From Spartobacteria bacterium (GTDB taxonomy: Bacteria; Verrucomicrobiota; Verrucomicrobiia; Chthoniobacterales; Terrimicrobiaceae): a DNA stretch of 10,012 bases. Each line of letters begins with the position of its first letter. The stretch's first letter is position 1. The stretch covers positions 1 through 10,012 of the forward strand of contig CANKXQ010000033.1 of assembly GCA_947487745.1 (NCBI GenBank), written 5' to 3'. Shown one piece after another: positions 1 to 6,388 of the stretch. A program made the translations under genes and the position numbers. The notes under the pieces are model-generated. The model searched no databases. It had not been told where the DNA came from and worked only from the letters and a program-made list of their open reading frames with translations.

Positions 1-644
1 GGCTCGAGAAACTTGGGATCGATGCTCATGGCGTTCTCGAGATTGAAGCCTCCAACATCGAGGACCTTGTCGATCTCGATCACCGCATTTCGGGTGCGGT
101 GGAAACGGGCGACGCCGTTCATTCCCTTGATGCGGGCCTCCAGACGATCGAGGTCCGCAGTGGGAACGAGGTCGGTTTTGTTGAGGATGATGACATCGGC
201 AAAGGCGACTTGCTCTTTGGCTTCGTCGGAGTCGTCGAGGTGCTGCCAGATGTGCTTGGCATCCACGAGCGTGACCACCGCGTTGACATGGAATTTTTCA
301 CCCACTTCGGGATCGACGAAGAAGGTCTGAACGACAGGTCCCGGATCGGCGAGGCCGGTGGTCTCGATGAGGATATGGTCGAACTTATCTCGCATCTTTC
401 CAAGGCGGCCGAGGATACGAATCAAGTCCCCGCGCACGGTGCAGCAGATGCAGCCGTTGTTCATTTCGAAAATCTCCTCCTCGGCATCGATGACGAGTTC
501 GTGGTCGATGCCGATCTCACCGAATTCGTTTTCGATCACGGCAATTCGTTTGCCGTGGTTCGCGGTGAGAATGTGGTTGAGGAGCGTGGTTTTTCCAGAG
601 CCGAGGAATCCCGTGAGGACGGTGACTGGTGTGCGTTTGGACAT
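1..644 (-). CDS. COG0523/CobW-family GTPase (metallochaperone), 3' end outside window
   Basis: G3E-family P-loop GTPase of the COG0523 group, whose members use GTP hydrolysis to deliver or manage metals, mainly zinc, cobalt or nickel. Only the first 214 residues are in the window. Visible motifs are the Walker A GFLGSGKT (residues 12-19), the family's metal-binding CxCC as CICC (65-68), ETTG (94-97) and the guanine-specificity NKTD (155-158). The C-terminal CobW_C domain lies beyond position 1. The ATG at 644-642 places the P-loop at the usual distance from the N-terminus; no Shine-Dalgarno sequence is seen. It is a different subtype from the GTPase at 6389-7636: the CxCC context is EMNNGCICCTVRGDL and the switch region is shorter, closer to the YjiA/CobW-like branch. 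It lies 268 bp downstream of the WD40 gene and has its own TTGCAA-N5-TTGCAT palindrome about 106 bp upstream, so separate zinc-responsive transcription is likely. Family assignment is firm; the metal is inferred from context. Confidence 0.95.
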   Translation of the reverse strand, partial: MSKRTPVTVLTGFLGSGKTTLLNHILTANHGKRIAVIENEFGEIGIDHELVIDAEEEIFEMNNGCICCTVRGDLIRILGRLGKMRDKFDHILIETTGLADPGPVVQTFFVDPEVGEKFHVNAVVTLVDAKHIWQHLDDSDEAKEQVAFADVIILNKTDLVPTADLDRLEARIKGMNGVARFHRTRNAVIEIDKVLDVGGFNLENAMSIDPKFLE

Positions 645-912
645 GGTGGTTTTTGGTTTGAAAAGGAAAAGCGGTTTAAGGATTTCAGGCATGGCGCGGG
701 CGCCAAGCAGCGCTCGAACATGGGAACACGATAGACGGCAGAAAGTATATTGCAATCTACTTGCATCTAAATCCGTGTCGGCAAATAGCCGGGTTTCTTC
801 ATCAAAAAACATGTTTGGTGCGGTTCTCAGGAAAATGATCCTGGGCGATAGGTTCGCTCAAAGTTGGTTTTGACTGCGCCGTGAAAACCGGCGGTGCGGG
901 CGAGCGGATTTT
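645..912. other. Intergenic regulatory region between the WD40 gene and the left CobW gene
   Basis: No ORF here looks coding. It is more AT-rich than its flanks and holds one palindromic operator candidate (750-766). A weak hairpin (5-bp stem, 877-881 with 889-893) lies just after the WD40 stop but has no T-tract, so I do not call a terminator. The promoter of the left CobW gene should be here, reading leftward. I cannot assign convincing -35/-10 elements. Confidence 0.6.
750..766. promoter_or_regulatory. Candidate Zur-type operator, TTGCAA-N5-TTGCAT
   Basis: The sequence is TTGCAATCTACTTGCAT, with inner half-sites TGCAA and TTGCA forming a perfect dyad around a 5-bp spacer. The same motif recurs upstream of the other CobW operon (7714-7730 and 7665-7681), and the spacer ends in AC in all three copies. 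Size and dyad form fit a Fur-family (Zur) operator. It sits about 106 bp upstream of the left CobW start codon. The motif is seen directly; the identity of the regulator is inferred from the zinc-island gene content. Confidence 0.65.
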
Positions 913-2004
913 TCAAGGTGTTTGGATTTCGAAAACGGTGAGGCGGGCATCGCAGGTGGCAAGGGCGAGATGACGACCATCGGGAGACCAAGCGAGGCGG
1001 GAAGCGGGTGCGGGCAGGGCTTTGAAGAGGATGGGGAGCATGTCGGCTGTGGGATGCCAGAGGAGGAGGCAGGAATCGCTTCCGGCGCTGGCGAGGAGCG
1101 GGCCGCAGGGTTGCCAAGCGAGAGCGCAGACGGGGGAGATGTGGCCTTCGAGGGGAAGCGGGCGGGAGTTTTCGCCGGAGGGGCCAGAGATTTCCCAGCA
1201 GGAGATGATGCAACCGCCGGCACCAGCGATGTGGTGGCTTTGGGGTTCCCAAGCGAGGTGGTTGACTTTTCCGGCGAAGCCGCCGAGGCGGAGGCAGGCC
1301 ATGGTTTGGGAGTCGATGATGGAGGCGGTGGAGTCGTGGTTTCCGACAGCGAAGCGCCATCCGCTCGGGCTCCAGCGGACGGCGAGGACGGCGCCGGGGT
1401 AGTCGATGTCGATGGGGTCTGGATCTTCGGAGGGGAGCCACATTTGGATGCCGCTGCGGTGGGTGGTGACGAAGAGATCCATGAGGGGGTTCCAATCGAG
1501 GTCGAGCACGGTGCCGTGGGAGCTCCACTGGCGGAGCGGGGCGAGGTGTTCGTCGAAGAGGTGGATGGATCGGTTGCATGTGGCGGCGAGAGTGCGGGGT
1601 GCGGGAAAGGGGGCGGAGGACCAGCGGAGTTGCTCAACAAAGCCATTGCCGATGCGGGTGGAAGCAATGGGCGTGGAGGTGGAGGGGTCGAGCAGGCGGA
1701 GACAGCCTGAAGCGCCGCCAGCCGCGAGAATGGGTCGGGTAGGGTGCCAATCGAGCGAGCAGTTTCCGCCCGGGGATTCAGGCCACAAGCGCGCGGCGCG
1801 CCCCTCGGCGGCATCGAACACGGTGATGGAACCAGAGGCAGGGGCGGCGGCGAGGGTATGGAGGCATGGGGACCAGCAGAGGGCGAGGGCGGTTTCCTCG
1901 AGGGTGGCGGACCAGCATTCGCGAATGCGGAAGCTGCGTTTCACGGAGACGAGGGGGGGCGATGGATTTCCGCAGGTCGGTGGAATGGGTTGTGAGGCTG
2001 GCAT
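913..2004 (-). CDS. WD40-repeat beta-propeller protein of the zinc island
   Basis: A 363-residue cytoplasmic-looking protein made almost entirely of degenerate WD40 blades. Recurrent W-x-P and strand motifs mark them: LCWSP (42-46), LDWHP (84-88), LRWSS (126-130), LDWNP (169-173), VRWSP (209-213), LAWEP (250-254), LAWQP (296-300) and LAWSP (338-341), which suggests seven to eight blades. The GH...W/SD pattern is clearest around residues 287-316. No signal peptide or membrane segment is seen. The start chosen is the ATG at 2004-2002, 7 nt after the stop of the DUF1826 gene. The frame stays open upstream to 2211, but that extension would sit wholly inside the DUF1826 gene and is low-complexity shadow sequence. 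It is the last gene of the operon. WD40 propellers are usually protein-interaction scaffolds, so a platform for the GTPase or its clients is possible, but that is inference; no enzymatic motif is visible. Confidence 0.9.
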   Translation of the reverse strand: MPASQPIPPTCGNPSPPLVSVKRSFRIRECWSATLEETALALCWSPCLHTLAAAPASGSITVFDAAEGRAARLWPESPGGNCSLDWHPTRPILAAGGASGCLRLLDPSTSTPIASTRIGNGFVEQLRWSSAPFPAPRTLAATCNRSIHLFDEHLAPLRQWSSHGTVLDLDWNPLMDLFVTTHRSGIQMWLPSEDPDPIDIDYPGAVLAVRWSPSGWRFAVGNHDSTASIIDSQTMACLRLGGFAGKVNHLAWEPQSHHIAGAGGCIISCWEISGPSGENSRPLPLEGHISPVCALAWQPCGPLLASAGSDSCLLLWHPTADMLPILFKALPAPASRLAWSPDGRHLALATCDARLTVFEIQTP

Positions 2005-2011
2005 GGCTGGA

Positions 2012-2737
2012 TCAGCATCCGCAATCTGCGGGGAGGTCGATGCAGAGGCGGAGGCGCGGTGTGTTCGCGGAGAGAACGGGGGCGCTGCGGTGGATGAGGG
2101 CATTGTCTTCCGCGCCGGGGCGCGAGCGGCCCGAAAAGATGGCGACATGCCAAGGGGCGAGGCGGCGTATGCGTGACGGGTCAACCACAATGTCGGCATT
2201 GGCTTCGTCAAGGGTGCGGGAGCGGAGGCCGAGTTCGTGGCGGCGGGTGTTGGAGTTTTCGAGCCACTCGGTGCCGGGACCGGCGTAAGTGCAAAGGAGG
2301 CGAAGATTCAGGGAGTCGGCGTGGAAGAGCGCACAGCCATCGTCGTCGACTCGTTCGAGGCGGACGCGCGGGTGGAGGGTGCCGGCGGTAGCGGAGAAGA
2401 GCGATGCGAGGTGTGATATGTCAGAGGCAAGGGCGCGGACAGAAGATCGAGGAATGCCACTGGCGATGGCGGCGGCGATGGCAGTCGCCAGGTCGGCGGT
2501 GGAGGGATTCTTGAAGTCGATCCTAATCGGAACCCTGCTTTGCATGAGAGCCTCGACAGAGGAAAGGCAGGTCTGCGAGGGAGGGCGCTCGAAGATGGCG
2601 AGGTTGATGCCGGGGTTAACGATTTGTGCAAGGATGGAAGGGGCTGCGGCAGCGGTTGCATGGCTAGGCAAATCGAGCTCAGTCATTGGCACGGGGCTGC
2701 CTGCGGATTCGAAAAAGTTTGGGAGAAGACTACTCAT
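2012..2737 (-). CDS. DUF1826 family protein
   Basis: A 241-residue protein with the DUF1826 (PF08856) signatures: FHADSLNLRLLCTY (138-151), AGPGTEW (152-158), an N-x-x-R stretch at 162-165, VAIFSG (198-203) and HRSAP (216-220), followed by RLRLCIDL near the C-terminus. The family has no established activity but recurs in Zur-regulated loci with COG0523 GTPases and FolE2, which matches this operon. The ATG at 2737-2735 overlaps the end of folE2 by 8 bp (ATGAGTAG), indicating translational coupling; an internal ATG at 2686 is a possible alternative. The conserved H139-x-D141 and distal H216 plus R228/R230 resemble the facial triad and 2-oxoglutarate-binding Arg of double-stranded beta-helix Fe(II) oxygenases. 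That reading is mine and unproven. Family call is confident; function unknown. Confidence 0.88.
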   Translation of the reverse strand: MSSLLPNFFESAGSPVPMTELDLPSHATAAAAPSILAQIVNPGINLAIFERPPSQTCLSSVEALMQSRVPIRIDFKNPSTADLATAIAAAIASGIPRSSVRALASDISHLASLFSATAGTLHPRVRLERVDDDGCALFHADSLNLRLLCTYAGPGTEWLENSNTRRHELGLRSRTLDEANADIVVDPSRIRRLAPWHVAIFSGRSRPGAEDNALIHRSAPVLSANTPRLRLCIDLPADCGC

Positions 2738-3590
2738 GGAGGTCGGAAAAAATGTTCGCGGTCTGCATTCCCCTTCCAACGATGCGGGCCACGGCATCGT
2801 GAGTGTGAATGCTTTCCTCGTTGCGGATTTCGAGGGAAAAATCCGCAACGCACTCAAGGTCGCGAAGGGCAAGCACGGCATTGCGGGCCAGATCTTCGAC
2901 GAAGGCCGGGTTGTCGTAGGCTTGCATGGTGAGAGCGCGTTCGTCGGAGCGTTTGAGCACGGGATAGATGGGAGCGCTTCCGCACTCCCCGAGATTGGTA
3001 ACGATTGTTTCGGGCGGAACGGCTGCGGCGGTGCCATGCCAACCCAATGTGGCCTCGATCCAGCCCCGCTGGCTGTGTGCGCCGTAATCGCTGATGTCGC
3101 GACTGCACGGGCAAAGGGTCGTGACGGGCACATTCACGCGGAAACCATGGCGGGAGCTTGGAAGTTCGGCCCAATACAGGGTTTCAATGGCTTGTGGGGC
3201 GCTGATGCGGGAGAGCGGACTCTGCCGCTTTTGGAACCATGTGAAGGCGACCCGAATCTCGGCGGAGGTGGAACCTTGGGAATCGGCCAAGACCTGCAGA
3301 AGGCGGGGGAGGGTGTCCGGCGTGACCGCTTCTCGCCAAGCTGAAATCGTCTCCACCATGCGGCTCATGTGGATGCCACGATTCCCGGAGGCGAGCGATA
3401 CCGAGCAGGAAATGCGGCATGGCAACTCGCGAGGGGCCTCTTCGCAAGACCAGCCGGCGATGAGCAGTGGAGCCATGACGCGGTCGATCCCGACAGAATC
3501 GATGGACACGCCGCGCGGGTCGGATGTGTTTTGTGGGTCGGCTGTCAAGGGGAAATCCGATCTGTTCGGGGCAAGAAAGTTGTGGCTCAT
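2730..3590 (-). CDS. folE2: GTP cyclohydrolase IB (FolE2)
   Basis: Converts GTP to 7,8-dihydroneopterin triphosphate, the first step of folate biosynthesis. It is the metal-promiscuous alternative to zinc-dependent FolE (IA) and is induced in many bacteria under zinc starvation. The 286-residue length is in the normal range. Diagnostic motifs are GIHMSR (72-77), VTTLCPCSR (156-164) with the catalytic/metal Cys160, YGAHSQRG (169-176), [14 protein letters not shown] (201-214) and EESIHTHDA (258-266). The ATG at 3590-3588 shares ATGA with the hisI stop, a 4-bp overlap implying translational coupling; the frame's upstream extension is a shadow of hisI. Together with the GTPases and DUF1826, this gene is the strongest evidence that the operon responds to zinc shortage. 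Confidence 0.96.
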   Translation of the reverse strand: MSHNFLAPNRSDFPLTADPQNTSDPRGVSIDSVGIDRVMAPLLIAGWSCEEAPRELPCRISCSVSLASGNRGIHMSRMVETISAWREAVTPDTLPRLLQVLADSQGSTSAEIRVAFTWFQKRQSPLSRISAPQAIETLYWAELPSSRHGFRVNVPVTTLCPCSRDISDYGAHSQRGWIEATLGWHGTAAAVPPETIVTNLGECGSAPIYPVLKRSDERALTMQAYDNPAFVEDLARNAVLALRDLECVADFSLEIRNEESIHTHDAVARIVGRGMQTANIFSDLHE

Positions 3591-4057
3591 AGTTTCGTGG
3601 GGTTCGGCGCGTCGCCGTAGACGGTTTGCGGGTCGAAGGTTTTTGAATTTTCGCGAAACACGAGCGGGGAACCGCTCTCCGGGCCAAAGGGGATGGCGCG
3701 GTAGAAGCAACTCCAGTAGCCGACATGGCAGCTTGCGCCGGTGCCCGCGACCTCGACGCGGAGCCAAATGCAGTCCTGGTCGTCGTCGATGCGAATTTCG
3801 CGGATGTGCTGCACGAGGCCGCTGGTGGCTCCTTTGCGCCAAAGGCACTGGCGGCTGCGGCTCCAGTAGTGGGCCTCGCCGGTCTTGATGGTCAAGCGTA
3901 AGGCTTCGGCGTTCATGTAGGCGTGCATGAGGAGTTCGCCGGTGGCGGAGTCGGTGGTGACGGCCGGAATGACTCCGGCGGCATCGAATTTCGGGGCGAG
4001 AGCGATGCCTTCCTCGACCTGTTCGACAGAGGTTCGCGGGTGAAAGATCAGTTCCAT
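3587..4057 (-). CDS. hisI: Phosphoribosyl-AMP cyclohydrolase (HisI), possible altered-zinc-site paralogue
   Basis: Hydrolyses the purine ring of phosphoribosyl-AMP in the third step of histidine biosynthesis. The 156-residue protein has [11 protein letters not shown] (63-73), KGATSG (75-80), the metal motif IDDDQDC (90-96) and CHVGYWSCF (110-118), plus a C-terminal tail ending in an [17 protein letters not shown] stretch. It lacks the HisE domain. Canonical HisI has D-C-D-x-D, where I understand the Cys to be one of three zinc ligands. Here that position is Asp92, although Cys96 lies nearby and Cys110 and Cys117 are kept. This may be a zinc-sparing paralogue, or Cys96 may substitute; the alignment is from memory. 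The ATG at 4057-4055 overlaps the TPR gene stop by 10 bp. Its position beside folE2 suggests a backup copy used when zinc is scarce, but the window cannot show whether another hisI exists. Confidence 0.93.
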   Translation of the reverse strand: MELIFHPRTSVEQVEEGIALAPKFDAAGVIPAVTTDSATGELLMHAYMNAEALRLTIKTGEAHYWSRSRQCLWRKGATSGLVQHIREIRIDDDQDCIWLRVEVAGTGASCHVGYWSCFYRAIPFGPESGSPLVFRENSKTFDPQTVYGDAPNPTKL

Positions 4058-5463
4058 GGGTCGATGAGTTGAGTGGCGATCTTTTTGATAACGGATTTCC
4101 AGTTTCCAGGCTCGTGCTGCCGGAAAAGGCGGGCGGAAGGATACCAGGGGGTGTGGTTCCCGGTTCGCCCCCAACGCCAGTCCGGACACAGTGGAAGGAG
4201 AACCCAAGTGGGCTTGCCGAGGGAGGCGGAGAGGTGCGCGATAGCGGTATCGGCGCTGATGACAAGATCCATGGATGCCAACGCGCGGGCGGTCTCGACG
4301 AAATCAGAAAAAGCCGCGCCGGGATGAGGTATTCCGGGTGGGAGTGCCTCGCTGGGTCTCAGGTTTTTTTGCAGGCAAAGCCACTCGAAGCGGTTGCCAA
4401 AAAGTGGCTTGAAAAGCTCTAAAGAAAGGCTGCGGGCGGCATCGTCCGGATGGTTGGGATTTCCGGCGCAGGCGAATCCGATGCGTTGAAGGGAAGCGGC
4501 GGAATTGTGGGCCGGAAAGATCGATGGGGGTGGGGCGTCGAGGTTGGCGCCGAGCAGGCCGGGCAGGCTCAAGAGAGGTGCATGGAAATCGGTGTGCGGC
4601 GATTTTTCCGCTGATGAAAGGATTTCGATGCCGGGCAGGGAGGATGAGAAAAGGCCCGCCAAGGATGGTTGGCAGCGGAAGAGGACTTTCCCGGCCCGAG
4701 AGGCCACGGATGGGAGAAAGCGGGAAAATTGAATGGAATCGCCCAGCCCCTGCTCGTGCCAGACGAGCAGGGTTTTGCCATTCAAGGGTTGACCCTCCCA
4801 TGCGGCAGAACCGTTCCCGGGGTGGAGGTGCTCGGGCGTGAAGGCGAGGCGGGCCTCGAAGAGCGGCCAGGCTTCGCGGGCGCGGCCGGCGAGCAAAAGA
4901 TTCTGTGCATGGTTGAATGCGAAGCCTGCCGAACCGGGCTCGGCACGGAGGGCTTGGCCGGACAAGCTCAAGGCCTCGTCGAAGTCACCAAGCCGCGCGG
5001 CAATGCATGCGGATTGGTTTAGATAATCGGCATCCTGCGGGTTTTGCGCGAGGGCAAGTCCGATGGAGTCCCGCGCGGAAACCGGGTCGCCAAGGGATTC
5101 TTGGACGAGCGAAAGATAATAGGCGGCGTTGGGATTCGATTCCGGCCGGGCGAATGAGAAGTGCTCCCGGGCTTCGGACAAGCGACCCAAGGCGCGATCG
5201 GTGACGCCTGCGACGAAACGCACCTCGGGCGACAGTGGGGCGGTATCGAGTGCCGTCCTCATAAGCCTGAGGGCGAGCCGGGGGTTTTCGATTTCCAAGG
5301 CGAGCAGGGCAAGTTGGCAGCGTGTGGCGGCGGGGTGATTCGGCGAATCCGAACATTCAAACAAGAACGACTCGGCTTCGAAGATGCGGTCCGCATTGAC
5401 CAACTCAACGGCTTCACGAACGGGGTCGTGCGTTTGGAATGGTTTTTTCCGACCTGCAATCAT
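4048..5463 (-). CDS. TPR-repeat protein with GT9-like glycosyltransferase C-terminal domain
   Basis: A 471-residue two-part protein. Residues about 10-210 are tetratricopeptide-like helical repeats; the pattern of Ala/Leu helices with xxAL and LGDFDEAL is clearest at 150-172. Residues about 220-465 resemble the glycosyltransferase family 9-like (heptosyltransferase fold) domain often fused to TPRs: [26 protein letters not shown] (221-246), a Rossmann-like [12 protein letters not shown] (330-341), [26 protein letters not shown] (399-424) and DWRWG...[10 protein letters not shown] (428-449). No signal peptide is seen. The ATG at 5463-5461 shares ATGA with the preceding stop; an upstream in-frame ATG at 5523 lies inside the preceding gene and is less likely. 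The substrate is unknown and I see no obvious zinc link, which makes its place inside the operon odd. Confidence 0.88.
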   Translation of the reverse strand: MIAGRKKPFQTHDPVREAVELVNADRIFEAESFLFECSDSPNHPAATRCQLALLALEIENPRLALRLMRTALDTAPLSPEVRFVAGVTDRALGRLSEAREHFSFARPESNPNAAYYLSLVQESLGDPVSARDSIGLALAQNPQDADYLNQSACIAARLGDFDEALSLSGQALRAEPGSAGFAFNHAQNLLLAGRAREAWPLFEARLAFTPEHLHPGNGSAAWEGQPLNGKTLLVWHEQGLGDSIQFSRFLPSVASRAGKVLFRCQPSLAGLFSSSLPGIEILSSAEKSPHTDFHAPLLSLPGLLGANLDAPPPSIFPAHNSAASLQRIGFACAGNPNHPDDAARSLSLELFKPLFGNRFEWLCLQKNLRPSEALPPGIPHPGAAFSDFVETARALASMDLVISADTAIAHLSASLGKPTWVLLPLCPDWRWGRTGNHTPWYPSARLFRQHEPGNWKSVIKKIATQLIDPWN

Positions 5464-5933
5464 GAGAGGTTTTCCATGCCGCGGTCGAGTTGGTCGCGGA
5501 GAGTCTTCAGGCAGGTTTTCCAAAATTCGGCAGGCATGGCTTCGTAGCGGACGACATCCTCGCGGACGCGGGTGGTGTAGAAAATGTTGCTGGGCTCGGC
5601 GGAGAGTTCGTCAAACATCGTGCGGCGGAGGTAGTGCCTAAGCTCCTCGGGGCACTCGAGAAGGGGTGCGGGGTCCATGCGGTCGGCCTCCGCGAGGAGG
5701 GCATCGATGACGGAACGGATATCGTCGGGACCGAAGGCCACATGCATGCGGCGGGCGCTCTCGAGGTGTGTGACGAGGAGGGAGCGGAGGCGCTTGGCAA
5801 CGCGGCGCGCCTCAGCGGCGGGGTTTGGAATTTCCAGCGGGGCGGGTGTGGGAGCCGGGAAAGCCACCTCGACCACGGTGTGACCGCTGCGGATTTTCGG
5901 GGGCCGGACGGAGCGGGGCGGGCGTTCAGTCAT
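5460..5933 (-). CDS. Conserved-looking hypothetical protein, 157 aa
   Basis: I do not recognise a family. The protein is soluble, with a Pro-rich N-terminus (residues 1-40, several PP and AP pairs) that looks flexible, then a mostly helical body (about 40-157) rich in Arg, Glu and Leu. Notable stretches are EARRVAKRLRSLLVTHLESARR (41-62), DDIRSVIDALLAEADRMDP (70-88), LLECPEELRHYLRRTMFDEL (91-110) and EFWKTCLKTLRDQLDRG (136-152). There are two cysteines (94 and 141) but no CxxC or His cluster, so no evident zinc site. The ATG at 5933-5931 overlaps the FmdB-like gene stop by 8 bp (ATGACTGA), and its own stop overlaps the TPR gene start, so expression is coupled to both neighbours. Codon-level regularity and this packing argue that it is real. 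Confidence 0.8.
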   Translation of the reverse strand: MTERPPRSVRPPKIRSGHTVVEVAFPAPTPAPLEIPNPAAEARRVAKRLRSLLVTHLESARRMHVAFGPDDIRSVIDALLAEADRMDPAPLLECPEELRHYLRRTMFDELSAEPSNIFYTTRVREDVVRYEAMPAEFWKTCLKTLRDQLDRGMENLS

Positions 5934-6156
5934 GGCAAGTCGGGCAGCAATTCGATGTGGCTGGGGCTGCGGCGGCTTTGGGAGTGGGCTTGGATAGTGG
6001 CTTGGCGGCTCGGGCTGTGAAAAACCCCATGCCACCGGTGATGACGCGGCGCAGGGGTTCGCCGGTTTCCGGATGGGTGGCGAGAGGGGTGTCGCGCATG
6101 CTTTGGCGGAGTTCGAATCGGGAGCCCGAGGGGGTTTCGTAGGTGTAAACAGGCAT
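5926..6156 (-). CDS. FmdB-like small protein lacking the zinc-ribbon cysteines
   Basis: A 76-residue protein whose first 40 residues follow the FmdB/putative regulatory protein fold: MPVYTYE, RFELRQSM (13-20), the D-x-PL turn (22-25) and RRVITGG (36-42). Standard FmdB proteins carry two CxxC-type knuckles (YxCxxCG and CPxCG). Here those sites read YETPSGS and HPETGE, with no cysteine. The only cysteines are in the C-terminal tail CCPTCHD (70-76) after an Ala/Pro/Lys-rich linker, a possible separate metal hook. Cysteine-less relatives of this kind are, as I recall, widespread in Planctomycetes and Verrucomicrobia. The ATG at 6156-6154 follows the preceding stop by 1 nt, and the stop overlaps the next start. 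Role unknown; it fits a zinc-independent variant made in a zinc-poor cell. Confidence 0.85.
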   Translation of the reverse strand: MPVYTYETPSGSRFELRQSMRDTPLATHPETGEPLRRVITGGMGFFTARAAKPLSKPTPKAAAAPATSNCCPTCHD

Positions 6157-6157
6157 A

Positions 6158-6376
6158 TCAGCGGGCTTCCGAAGCGGCGCGGCGGAACCATTCGACGACT
6201 TGGCTGCGGTAGGGTTCTCCGAAGCAGCGGGTGAATTCCCGCGTGGTGGCGTCACCGGGATTTTCCAAGGCCTCGATGCGTGCGAGGGCGTAGTCCGGCG
6301 TGAGCGGGATGCCGCAACGGATGGTGAGGGCGTTCCGCCACTCGGAGTAGCTTGTGAAATAGAACCCGGCGGCCAT
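6158..6376 (-). CDS. Small hypothetical protein encoded directly after cobW, 72 aa
   Basis: A short acidic/aromatic protein with no family I can name securely. The N-terminus MAAGFYFTSYSEW is followed by a helix-rich region that includes RCGIPLTPDYALARIEALENP (20-40) and a C-terminal FGEPYRSQVVEWFRRA (52-67). Cys20 and Cys51 are isolated. It starts 12 nt after the CobW stop and ends 1 nt before the FmdB-like start, so it belongs to the same transcript. The size and its position immediately behind a COG0523 GTPase suggest a partner or client of that GTPase, but nothing in the sequence shows this. I consider it real because the alternative frames are plainly shadows and the operon spacing fits exactly. 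Confidence 0.78.
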   Translation of the reverse strand: MAAGFYFTSYSEWRNALTIRCGIPLTPDYALARIEALENPGDATTREFTRCFGEPYRSQVVEWFRRAASEAR

Positions 6377-6388
6377 GGGGCAGGGGCT

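Noticed and set aside
99-734. A 211-codon plus-strand open frame at the left edge
   Set aside because: Antisense to the left CobW gene, whose Walker A, CICC and NKTD motifs settle the coding strand.
877-893. Intrinsic terminator after the WD40 gene
   Set aside because: The stem is only 5 bp and no T-run follows on the minus strand.
2005-2211. N-terminal extension of the WD40 gene to 2211
   Set aside because: It would lie wholly inside the DUF1826 gene; the Ser/Ala/Pro-rich translation is a frame shadow, and the ATG at 2004 follows the DUF1826 stop directly.
2738-3133. N-terminal extension of the DUF1826 frame to 3133
   Set aside because: It is the shadow of folE2 in another frame; the ATG overlapping the folE2 stop is the better start.
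3591-4265. N-terminal extension of the folE2 frame to 4265
   Set aside because: It overlaps hisI completely and is Arg/Pro-rich shadow sequence; the ATG at 3590 gives the normal FolE2 N-terminus.
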